A stretch of DNA of 59,103 nt from Pseudomonas sp. LB-090624. Lineage in GTDB: Bacteria; Pseudomonadota; Gammaproteobacteria; Pseudomonadales; Pseudomonadaceae. Both the position numbers and the translations under genes were made by a program. Under the pieces are notes generated by a model. It ran no database searches. It had not been told where the DNA came from and saw only the letters and a list, made by a program, of their open reading frames with translations. Location of the stretch: positions 1 to 59,103 of the forward strand of contig NZ_QJRL01000029.1 of assembly GCF_003205205.1 (NCBI RefSeq). Direction: 5' to 3'. Position 1 is the stretch's first letter. Every line of letters begins with the position of its first letter. Positions 1 through 8,700 of this stretch are shown here, piece by piece.

Positions 1-40
1 GCGCCGCCCCTTACCGAAAGCCCTACAGCCAAAGCAACAA

Positions 41-946
41 TCAGTTACTGGACAAACGGTCCCCACGGGCAAAGCGCCAGGTGCGGATGATTTCCAGCCG
101 GTCAAACTCGGCCATGTCCCCGGTAAACGGTGCAAAGGGGGCCGCCAACCGCACGATACGCTGCGCCGCCTGGTCCAGCACTGGCTGCCCCGATGATTCC
201 AGCACCAGCACTTCGTACAGCGAACCATCCCGGTTGATCGACACCATCATGCGCAAGTTGCCGTAAATCTGTTGGCGGCGGGCTTCGTCGGGGTAGTTCA
301 GGTTACCGACCCGCTCGACCTTCTTGCGCCACTCTTCCTTGTACCAGGCACCCTTGTCGCGCATGGTCGAGGCGGCATTCAGGCGGTGGATGCGTGGGCG
401 CTTGGCATACATCTGCTGCTCGTTGGACAGCTCCGCCTCCAGGCTGGCGATCTGGCTGGACAACTGCGAGCTGTCGAAGTCCGGAGCGGGTGCGGCCGGC
501 TTGGGCTGCGGTTTGCTTTCCTTAGGCTTGGGTTCGACCTTTTGCGCCTTCGGTGCTGTGGTCACTACCGCCGACTTCTGTGGGGTTGGCGGTGGCACCA
601 CCTCGGGCCTGGCGGCGGGCGGTGGGGTGATCTTGTTGATCTTGCTGTCCTGGAACGGCGCCAGCTCGGTGGTCTTGGGCACCGCCTTCTTGTCCAGTGT
701 GCCGCTGCCTTGCTGGTTGTCCTGGGCCTCGAAGTCGGCTTTCTCCGGCGGCTTCTCGCTCTTGAAGGTGGCCAGGGTGATATCCATGGTGTGGCGGATT
801 TCGGCCGGTTTGACCACGCTGAAACCGACGCCAAGGATCAGCGCCAGGTGCACCAGGGCAGCCAGGAACAAGGTGAAGCCGAGCCTGTCCATCGGGCGGA
901 CGCGGGGTGGCAGCAAGTCGGAGGGGATGTCAGCGGGCAGCGTCAT
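41..946 (-). CDS. tonB: TonB-family energy transducer (TonB3-like)
   Basis: A 301-residue protein with the TonB layout. A short cytoplasmic N-terminus is followed by one membrane segment (about residues 22-44), a long Pro/Lys-rich periplasmic linker (about 90-155) and a C-terminal TonB domain (about 205-290) containing YPDEARRQQIYG. TonB proteins carry proton-motive energy from ExbB/ExbD to outer-membrane receptors. No exbB, exbD or receptor gene is nearby. In P. aeruginosa the TonB gene next to gshB and pilG is tonB3, which is needed for twitching motility, so a pilus-related role is a reasonable inference here. It follows gshB on the same strand after a 91-bp gap. The ATG at 946 has only a weak ribosome-binding site; Met19 is an alternative start without a better one. 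Confidence 0.85.
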   Translation of the reverse strand: MTLPADIPSDLLPPRVRPMDRLGFTLFLAALVHLALILGVGFSVVKPAEIRHTMDITLATFKSEKPPEKADFEAQDNQQGSGTLDKKAVPKTTELAPFQDSKINKITPPPAARPEVVPPPTPQKSAVVTTAPKAQKVEPKPKESKPQPKPAAPAPDFDSSQLSSQIASLEAELSNEQQMYAKRPRIHRLNAASTMRDKGAWYKEEWRKKVERVGNLNYPDEARRQQIYGNLRMMVSINRDGSLYEVLVLESSGQPVLDQAAQRIVRLAAPFAPFTGDMAEFDRLEIIRTWRFARGDRLSSN

Positions 947-1037
947 CAGGTATCCAGCAACCGCTGGGCGGGGCAGCGGGTCAGGTAAATAGGACCCGCA
1001 TCATACCCCACTCTGTGATTGTGCCGCGCGTTGCCGG

Positions 1038-1991
1038 TCAGCGCGCCTTCAGCTGTCTATCAATGGCGTCCATCAGCTTGCCACCGATATCGGTGTTGTA
1101 GGCGTTGTCGATTTCGCGGATGCAAGTAGGGCTGGTGACGTTGATTTCGGTGAGGTAGTCGCCGATCACGTCCAGGCCAACGAACAGCAGGCCCTTCTCG
1201 CGCAGGGTCGGGCCGACCTGGGCGGCGATCCAGCGGTCACGCTCGCTCAGCGGGCGCGCTTCGCCACGGCCGCCGGCGGCCAGGTTGCCTCGGGTTTCGC
1301 CGCTGGCCGGGATGCGCGCCAGGCAGTAGTCGACCGGCTCGCCGTCGATCATCAGGATGCGCTTGTCGCCGTCCTTGATCGCCGGCAGATAGGCTTGGGC
1401 CATGATCTGTTGGGTGCCCAATGCAGTCAGGGTTTCGAGGATCACCGACAGGTTGGGATCGCCCACCCGGTGGCGGAAAATCGAAGTGCCACCCATGCCG
1501 TCCAATGGTTTGAGAATCACATCGCCATGCGCGGCTGCGAACTCGCGGATGATGTCCGGGCGACGGCTGACCAGCGTTGGCGGCGTGCACTGCGGGAACA
1601 GCGTGGCAAACAGTTTTTCATTGCAGTCACGCAGGCTTTGTGGGCGATTCACCACCAGCACGCCGTCGTTCTCGGCTTGTTCCAGCAGGTAGGTGCTGTA
1701 GACGAACTCCATGTCGAACGGCGGGTCCTTGCGCATCAGGATCACATCCAGCTCGGCCAGGGTGCTGTCCTGCTCCTCGCCCAGCTCGAACCAGCGGCTG
1801 GGGTCGGCGAACACTTTCAGCGGGCGCATGCGCGCACGGGCCTTGCCTTCACCCTGGTACAAGTCGCGCTGTTCCATGTAGAACAGGCTCCAGCCGCGTG
1901 CCTGGGCGGCCAGCAGCATGGCCAGCGAGCTGTCCTTCTTGTAGGAGATGGACGCGATGGGGTCCATGACAATGCCGAGGCGAACGCTCAT
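1038..1991 (-). CDS. gshB: Glutathione synthetase
   Basis: A 317-residue ATP-grasp ligase that joins gamma-glutamylcysteine and glycine to make glutathione in the cytoplasm. It starts MSVRLGIVMDPI, contains the ATP-binding KPLDGMGGTSIFR segment, and ends with the conserved LTEINVTSPTCIREID region. Length matches the family. I chose the ATG at 1991 because an AGAGGAA ribosome-binding site precedes it; the open frame continues upstream to 2075 without family similarity. It lies upstream of the TonB gene on the same strand and is divergent from pilG. Confidence 0.95.
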   Translation of the reverse strand: MSVRLGIVMDPIASISYKKDSSLAMLLAAQARGWSLFYMEQRDLYQGEGKARARMRPLKVFADPSRWFELGEEQDSTLAELDVILMRKDPPFDMEFVYSTYLLEQAENDGVLVVNRPQSLRDCNEKLFATLFPQCTPPTLVSRRPDIIREFAAAHGDVILKPLDGMGGTSIFRHRVGDPNLSVILETLTALGTQQIMAQAYLPAIKDGDKRILMIDGEPVDYCLARIPASGETRGNLAAGGRGEARPLSERDRWIAAQVGPTLREKGLLFVGLDVIGDYLTEINVTSPTCIREIDNAYNTDIGGKLMDAIDRQLKAR

Positions 1992-2167
1992 GGGGTGGTT
2001 CCTCTTGGCGGCAGGTGGCCGCGATGGATCGAAAGAAAAGTGGCTCAGGGTGGCGCTGTGAACGTCGCTGGTCAAGGGGCGGCGCAGATGGAACGCTCAC
2101 CCGGAGTGTGCTAAAAATGCCAGTCATAGCGCTGTGCAGCAGGCCCAGAGGGGCGCGCGATCTGTTC

Positions 2168-2221
2168 GGGAGCGGCCTTGTGTCGCGATAGGGCGCGCAG
2201 CGGCCCCACGATTTCGGCATA
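2168..2221 (+). repeat. Solitary REP-type element between gshB and pilG
   Basis: The stretch beginning GGGAGCGGCCTTGTGTCGCG is nearly identical over about 53 bases to the left half of the inverted pair at 29931-29983. Here it occurs once, without an inverted partner. It sits in the divergent gshB/pilG spacer, ending 20 bp before pilG, so it may fall within the pilG leader. Confidence 0.75.
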
Positions 2222-2240
2222 AACAGCGACGGTAGCCCAA

Positions 2241-2645
2241 GTGATGGAACAACCCCTGAAGGTGATGGTGATCGACGATTCGCGCACGATCCGCCGCACC
2301 GCGCAGATGTTGCTCGGTGAAGCGGGCTGCGAAGTGATCACGGCCAGCGATGGTTTCGATGCCCTGGCCAAGATCGTCGACCACCAGCCGGGCATCATCT
2401 TCGTCGATGTGCTGATGCCGCGCCTGGACGGCTACCAGACCTGCGCGGTGATCAAGCACAACAGCGCCTTCAAGGACACTCCGGTGATCCTGCTGTCGTC
2501 GCGTGATGGCTTGTTCGACAAGGCCCGCGGCCGGGTGGTCGGGTCCGATCAGTTCCTGACCAAACCGTTCAGCAAGGAAGAACTGCTCGACGCGATCCGT
2601 GCCCATGTGCCCGGGTTTGCCGCACCTCAACAACACGCACCCTGA
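2241..2645 (+). CDS. pilG: Type IV pilus response regulator PilG
   Basis: A single-domain CheY-like receiver of 133-134 residues. It has the acidic pair at the end of beta-1 (VMVIDDSRTIRR), the phospho-acceptor Asp55 in FVDVLMPRLDG (counting from the ATG at 2244) and the conserved Lys107 in FLTKPF. No output domain is present. In P. aeruginosa, PilG is phosphorylated by ChpA and promotes pilus extension and cAMP synthesis. It is the first gene of the Pil-Chp cluster. GTG at 2241 and ATG at 2244 are both possible starts; neither has a strong ribosome-binding site. Confidence 0.93.
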   Translation: MMEQPLKVMVIDDSRTIRRTAQMLLGEAGCEVITASDGFDALAKIVDHQPGIIFVDVLMPRLDGYQTCAVIKHNSAFKDTPVILLSSRDGLFDKARGRVVGSDQFLTKPFSKEELLDAIRAHVPGFAAPQQHAP

Positions 2646-2691
2646 CCGCGCCCCGCCATGGCACGGTCCTACTTCCTGATGGGGAACCAGC

Positions 2692-3057
2692 ATGGCCCGA
2701 GTTCTGATTGTCGACGACTCGCCGACAGAGATGTACCGCTTGACCGAGTGGCTGGAAAAGCACGGCCACCAGGTGCTCAAGGCCAGCAACGGTGCCGATG
2801 GCGTGGCCCTGGCCCGGCAGGACAAGCCTGATGCCGTACTGATGGATATCGTCATGCCTGGCATGAACGGTTTCCAGGCTACCCGCCAGCTCAGCAAGGA
2901 CCCGGAAACCAGCGCCATCCCGGTGATCGTGGTTACCACCAAGGACCAGGAAACCGACCGGATCTGGGCCACGCGCCAGGGCGCCCGTGACTTCCTCACC
3001 AAACCGGTAGAAGAACACGCGTTGATCGCCAAGCTCAAAGAAGTGCTGGGGGCTTGA
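2692..3057 (+). CDS. pilH: Type IV pilus response regulator PilH
   Basis: A 121-residue stand-alone receiver domain with VLIVDDSPTE at beta-1, phospho-acceptor Asp52 in LMDIVMPGMNG and Lys104 in FLTKPV. In P. aeruginosa, PilH acts opposite to PilG, favouring retraction or serving as a phosphate sink for ChpA. It follows pilG by 46 bp, with a GGGGAA ribosome-binding site before the ATG, and its stop overlaps the start of pilI. Confidence 0.93.
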   Translation: MARVLIVDDSPTEMYRLTEWLEKHGHQVLKASNGADGVALARQDKPDAVLMDIVMPGMNGFQATRQLSKDPETSAIPVIVVTTKDQETDRIWATRQGARDFLTKPVEEHALIAKLKEVLGA

Positions 3058-3608
3058 CCACCCGCCCGCAGGGCGCGTCGTTGACCGCCTTCGAGTTATT
3101 GCTGGACATCGACCGGCGCTGCCGCTTGCTGGTGGCTGACCAGCCGCCGCAGGACAACCGCCTGCAGCAGTGGAGCGGCATCGGCTTTCGTATTGCCGGG
3201 CAGTGGTTCGTCGCGCCCATGGGCGAAGTGGCTGAGGTGCTGCGCGAGCCACGCAGCAGCCGCGTTCCCGGTGTACAGCCCTGGGTATGCGGGGTGGCCA
3301 ACCTGCGGGGCCGGCTGTTGCCGGTGATGGACCTGAGCAGCTTCTTCGGCCTGGGCCACGTTGCCCCGGGCAAGCAGCGTCGGGTATTGGTGCTGGACCA
3401 CGACGACCTGTTCGTCGGCTTGCTGGTGGACGAGGTGCTCGGCCTGCAGCACTTTGCCCTGGACAGCCTGCAGCTGTCGCCGCCACAGCCACTGATCTCC
3501 GCCGCCGCGCGTTTTGTGCAGGGGCACTTCCCGCGTGAACGCAACTGGGCGATTTTCAGCCCCTTCGCCCTGGCCCAGGCGCCGGGTTTTCTCGATGTGG
3601 CGTTATAG
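3054..3608 (+). CDS. pilI: CheW-like adaptor PilI
   Basis: A 184-residue CheW-domain protein expected to couple the PilJ receptor to the ChpA kinase. Family features are GEVAEVLREP, GVANLRGRLLPVMDL in the centre and VGLLVDEVLGLQHF. The likely start is TTG at 3054, which overlaps the pilH stop (TTGA) and implies translational coupling. The N-terminus aligns by memory with P. aeruginosa PilI, supporting a start in this region. It ends 11 bp before pilJ. Confidence 0.9.
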   Translation: MTTRPQGASLTAFELLLDIDRRCRLLVADQPPQDNRLQQWSGIGFRIAGQWFVAPMGEVAEVLREPRSSRVPGVQPWVCGVANLRGRLLPVMDLSSFFGLGHVAPGKQRRVLVLDHDDLFVGLLVDEVLGLQHFALDSLQLSPPQPLISAAARFVQGHFPRERNWAIFSPFALAQAPGFLDVAL

Positions 3609-3619
3609 GACATGCGAAC

Positions 3620-5692
3620 GTGAACAAGCCTGCCGCCCCCGTCACAGCTACCACCGTGACCCCACGTACCCGCAGCATCGCGCAGATCACCGTGCTGTTC
3701 CTTATCCTGATCCTGTCGATCATCCTGCTGTTCGCCAACTTCGCCTATCTCAACACCCAGTCCAACTACGACAAGCAGTACATCGGCCATGCTGGCGAAC
3801 TGCGCGTGCTGTCGCAGCGTATTGCCAAGAACGCCACCGAGGCGGCAACCGGCAAGGCCCTGGCGTTCAAGCTGCTGTCGGATGCACGCAACGACTTCGA
3901 GCGGCGCTGGGGCTACCTGCGCCAGGGTGACCCGTCCACCGGCTTGCCTGCCGCACCGCCGAACGTGCGCGACGAGATGGAAGCGGTGCGCCGCGACTGG
4001 GAAAACCTGCGCAAGAACACCGACACCATCCTGGCCAGTGAGCAGACTGTGCTGTCGCTGCACCAGGTGGCCGCGACCCTGGCCGAGACCGTGCCGCAGT
4101 TGCAGGTGGAATATGAAAAAGTGGTCGAGATCCTGCTGCAGAGCGGTGCACCCGCCAACCAGGTGGCAGTGGCCCAGCGCCAGCTGTTGCTGGCCGAGCG
4201 CATCCTCGGGTCGGTCAATACCGTACTGGCCGGTGATGACGCGGCCGCGCAGGCAGCCGACGCCTTTGGCCGCGATGCCGGGCGCTTCGGTCAGGTGCTG
4301 GAGGGCATGCTCAACGGCGATCCGGCGATCCAGATAACCCGTGTGGAAGATGCCGACGCCCGTGCGCGGCTGGCCGAAATCGCCGAATTGTTCCAGTTCG
4401 TTGCCGGTTCGGTGGACGAAATCCTCGAAACCTCGCCAGAACTGTTCCGTGTGCGGGAGGCCGCAGGCAACATCTTCAGCCTGTCGCAGACCCTGCTCGA
4501 CGAGGCCTCGCACCTTGCCAATGGTTTCGAGAACCTGGCCGGTGGGCGCACTCTCGACACCGTCGGCGGCTACGCACTGGGCCTGCTGGCGCTGGCCTCG
4601 ATCATTCTCATCGGCCTGGTCATGGTACGCACCACCAACCGCCAGTTGCGCGAGACTGCGGAAAAGAACGAACGCAACCAGCAGGCGATCATGCGCCTGC
4701 TCGACGAAATCGAAGAACTGGCCGATGGTGACCTGACCGTGACCGTCTCGGTAACCGAAGACTTCACCGGCGCCATTGCCGACTCGATCAATTATTCTGT
4801 GGACCAGTTGCGCGACCTGGTCGCCACCATCAACCACAGCGCCGTGCAGGTTGCCGCCGCCGTGCAGGACACGCAGAACACCGCACGGCAGTTGGCCAAG
4901 GCCTCTGAGCACCAGGCCGAACAGATCAGCGAGGCGTCCGAGGCGGTCGGCGACATGGTCGAGTCGATCGACCGGGTTTCTGCGCACGCCTACGAGTCAG
5001 CCAAAGTGGCCGAGCGCTCGGTGGCCATCGCCAACAAGGGCAACGAGGTGGTGCACAACACCATCAACGGCATGGACAACATTCGCGAGCAGATCCAGGA
5101 CACCGCCAAGCGGATCAAGCGTCTGGGCGAATCTTCCCAGGAAATCGGCGATATCGTCAGCCTGATCGACGACATTGCCGACCAGACCAACATCCTCGCC
5201 CTCAATGCAGCCATCCAGGCCTCCCTGGCCGGTGAAGCCGGCCGCGGCTTTGCCGTGGTTGCCGACGAGGTGCAGCGCCTGGCCGAACGCTCGTCGTCGG
5301 CCACCCGCCAGATCGAGGCACTGGTGCGCACGATCCAGGCCGATACCAACGAGGCGGTGATCTCCATGGAACAGACAACCGCCGAGGTGGTGCGCGGCGC
5401 GCGTTTGGCCCAGGATGCCGGGGTGGCGCTGGCCGAGATCGAAGGCGTATCGCAGAACCTCGCTGACCTTATCCACAGCATTTCCGACGCCGCCCAGTTG
5501 CAGACATCGTCGGCCGGGCAGATTTCCCACACCATGGCGGTGATCCAGCAGATTACCGCGCAGACCTCCGCTGGCTCCGGTGCCACCGCAGACAGCATCC
5601 GCCACTTGGCGCGCATGGCCAGCGAGATGCGCCGTTCGGTGTCCGGCTTCACCCTGCCACCACTGCAGAGCCCAACCGAAGAGCCGCGCTGA
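3620..5692 (+). CDS. pilJ: Methyl-accepting chemotaxis protein PilJ
   Basis: A 690-residue transmembrane receptor of the pilus chemosensory pathway. It has a first membrane helix at about residues 22-43, a periplasmic sensory region with type IV pili sensor homology, a second helix at about 315-336, a HAMP region, and a cytoplasmic signalling domain whose tip reads ALNAAIQASLAGEAGRGFAV. Translation probably starts at GTG 3620. No pilK methyltransferase or chpB methylesterase follows, so its adaptation enzymes must be encoded elsewhere or be absent. Confidence 0.93.
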   Translation: MNKPAAPVTATTVTPRTRSIAQITVLFLILILSIILLFANFAYLNTQSNYDKQYIGHAGELRVLSQRIAKNATEAATGKALAFKLLSDARNDFERRWGYLRQGDPSTGLPAAPPNVRDEMEAVRRDWENLRKNTDTILASEQTVLSLHQVAATLAETVPQLQVEYEKVVEILLQSGAPANQVAVAQRQLLLAERILGSVNTVLAGDDAAAQAADAFGRDAGRFGQVLEGMLNGDPAIQITRVEDADARARLAEIAELFQFVAGSVDEILETSPELFRVREAAGNIFSLSQTLLDEASHLANGFENLAGGRTLDTVGGYALGLLALASIILIGLVMVRTTNRQLRETAEKNERNQQAIMRLLDEIEELADGDLTVTVSVTEDFTGAIADSINYSVDQLRDLVATINHSAVQVAAAVQDTQNTARQLAKASEHQAEQISEASEAVGDMVESIDRVSAHAYESAKVAERSVAIANKGNEVVHNTINGMDNIREQIQDTAKRIKRLGESSQEIGDIVSLIDDIADQTNILALNAAIQASLAGEAGRGFAVVADEVQRLAERSSSATRQIEALVRTIQADTNEAVISMEQTTAEVVRGARLAQDAGVALAEIEGVSQNLADLIHSISDAAQLQTSSAGQISHTMAVIQQITAQTSAGSGATADSIRHLARMASEMRRSVSGFTLPPLQSPTEEPR

Positions 5693-5701
5693 GGAGTGCC
5701 C

Positions 5702-8700
5702 ATGGCTGTAGCAGCACTAAGCCCAGAGCGCCACGACACGGTGGCGCTGGCATGGACCAAGGCCGCCATTCTCGACTGCCTGGGCCAGGCGCGCCAGGCA
5801 CTGGAGCGCTTCGCCGGGGAGCCGGGCGACTTGTCGATGCTGGCCTTCGTGGTCGATAACCTGCACCAGGTGCACGGTTGCCTGCGCATGCTCGAACTGC
5901 GTGGCGCCACGCGTCTGGCCGAGGAGCTGGAACTGTTTGCCCGGGCTTTGGCCGAAGGCCAGGTTAGCCCAAGGGGGGATTGCCTGGGGGCATTGTTCCG
6001 CGGCTTGGAGCAACTGCCTTCATACCTTGAGCGGTTGCGCGGCGCGCGCCACGACTTGCCGTTGGTGATGCTGCCGTTGCTCAACCAACTGCGCGCCTGC
6101 CGTGGCGTCGAGCCATTGGCCCAGGCCAGCCTGATCAGTGGTGCCGCGCAGCGCTTTGCCGGCTCCGATGACCTGGCCAACCTCGACCTGTCACTGGGTA
6201 ATTGGCGCGACCAACTGCAGGCCGGTCCGGGGCGCGATGCCCTGCGCTCGGTGGTGAGCGCACTGTGCGACGACCTGATGCGCATCAAGGAGCGTCTTGA
6301 CCTGTTCGGGCGCGGTGACCGCCAGCACAGCGAGCAGCTCGACGCCTTGCTGGCGCCGCTGCGGCACGTGGCCGACACCCTGGCCGTGCTGGGTTTCCAG
6401 CAACCGCGGCGAGTCATCATCGACCAGGTACTGGTGCTGCAGGCATTGTCCCAGGGCGAGCGGGCAGTGGACGATGCGGTGCTGATGGACGTGGCAGGCG
6501 CCTTGCTCTATGTCGAGGCCACGCTCAACGGCATGGTCGGCCCGCTGGAAGAAAACGGCCAGGGCGGCCTGCCGGGTTCGGACCTCGCGGAAATTCGCCA
6601 GTTGGTGCTGAACGAGTCGCTGAACGTGCTGCAGCAGGCCAAGGACCTGATCGGCGATTGCCTCGAGTCCGGCTGGCCGCGGCAACGTCTGCAACCCTTG
6701 CCGGGTTTGTTGCAGCAGGTGCGTGGCGCGCTGGCGATGTTGATGCTGCCAGCCGTGGCCGAAGTGTTCGCCGGCTGTGCCGGCTATGTGCAGCGCTGGT
6801 TGCAACACCTGGAGGTGGAGCCACCTGCCGATGAACTGGCGCACCTGGCCGAGGCCTTGAGCGCCGCCGAGTGGTACCTGCAATGGCGGGTGGCTGACCC
6901 GCTGGCCGATGGCCAACCCTTTATCGATATGGCGCGAGCCAGTCTGGCGAAGCTAGGGGTGCACTGTGCGCTGGTCGAAGCCAGTACGGGCCTGGATGGT
7001 ATCGATGACGAACTGCGCGAAGTGTTCCTCGACGAGGCAGGCGAGCTGCTGCCGGACATCGAGCGCCACTGGCTGCGCTGGCGCGCCGACAACCAGCAGC
7101 ATGAGGCGCTGGGCGAAGTACGCCGGGCGCTGCACACGCTCAAAGGCAGTGGCCGCATGGTGCATGCCGAAGCGGTGGCCGAACTGGCCTGGGGCGCGGA
7201 GCACCTGTTGAACCGGGTGCTGGAAGGGCGCAGCGTGCTCAGCCCGGAAGGTGTGGTGGCCTTGCAGCAGGCATTCGTTCACCTGCCTGACCTGCTGGCC
7301 GACTTCGCTGCCGGTCAGCTGCCCCAACTCAGCGAGATCGAGCAACTGGCCGGGCACCTGCATGCGCTGGCTGAAAACGACGTGCCGGCCGTTGCTGATA
7401 TCGACGGCCTCGACCCTCAGCTGCTGGACATATTCCGCAGCGAGGCGCAGGGCCACCTGGCCAGCCTCGATGCTTTCCTGCAAGGGGCCGACAGCCAGGA
7501 AACGCCGGTCAGCGATGGCCTGCAACGCGCGCTGCACACGCTCAAGGGCAGCGCGGCAATGGCCGGGGTCATGCCGGTCGCTGAACTGGCTACCGCCTTC
7601 GACCGCCTGGCCCGAGAGTACAAGGGCCACCAGTTGCCGTTGGAAATGGCCGAGCTTGAATGGCTGGAGGCTGCGCGTTCGCTGTTCCACCTGGGCTTGG
7701 CGCAACTCGACAGCACGCCGCTGTCAGCCATTCCCGGCGCCGCCGAGCTGATCGAACAGGTCGGCCAGGCCGTGGACGGGCGCTTGGCTGTCCTGCATCA
7801 CGCGCCGCAGCACGCCCGGCGCGGCAAGCGTGACCCGCAGCAAGTCGCCAGCTTCCTGGCGCAGGCCATGGATATCCTGCTCAACGCCGAAGCGTCACTG
7901 GCACACTGGCAGCAAGCACCCGGCCAGCGTGGTGCGCTGGATACCCTGCTTGATGAAATGACTACCCTGGGCCATGCCGCGCACCTGGCTGATCTATGGC
8001 AGATGGATGAAGTGTGCGAAGCCCTGCTTGACCTGTACGGGGCGGTGGAGGAGGGCAGCCTGCCGGCCGATGGGCGTTTCTTCGCCCAGGCTCAGCGTGC
8101 CCACGAAGCTTTGCTGGACATGCTCGATGAAGTCGCGGCTGGGCAAGATATTCCGCCGCGCGTGGAACTGGTCGACAGCCTGCGCAGCTTGCTGGGCCAG
8201 GCCCTGGCGCCGGATGCCACCGGCCTGGTGGGCATCGATACGGTAACGCCGTTGCACCCGGACATGGACTTTGCCGATACCCTGGGCTTGGGAATGCCAC
8301 GCCCGCCCTTGCTCTCGGAGCTGGACGAGCCGCCGGCGCACGTGCCGGAAAGCCCCGGCGAAGAGCTGCTGGAAGTGTTTCTCGAAGAAAGCTCGGACAT
8401 TGTCGAGAGCGCCGCCGCTGCTTTGGCGCGCTGGCAAGGCGACCCGCGCAACAGCGTCGAGGTGGACAACCTCATGCGCGACCTGCACACCCTCAAGGGT
8501 GTGGCGCGCATGGTCGAAATCGCCCCGATCGGTGATCTGGCCCACGAACTGGAGTTTCTCTACGAACTGCTGGCCGTCGGCCGCCTGCCTCCGAGCCCGC
8601 CGCTGTTCGCCCTGCTGCAGAACTGCCACGACCGCCTGGCGCACATGCTCGATGCTGTGCGCCTGGGCCAGCCGTTGCATGCTGCCACTGCACTGATCGA

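Noticed and set aside
1..40. Start of another gene at the left edge
   Set aside because: Forty bases are too few to support any call.
3035..4987. Long antisense frame across pilI and pilJ (650 codons)
   Set aside because: The opposite strand carries clear CheW and methyl-accepting protein sequences; this is a shadow frame.
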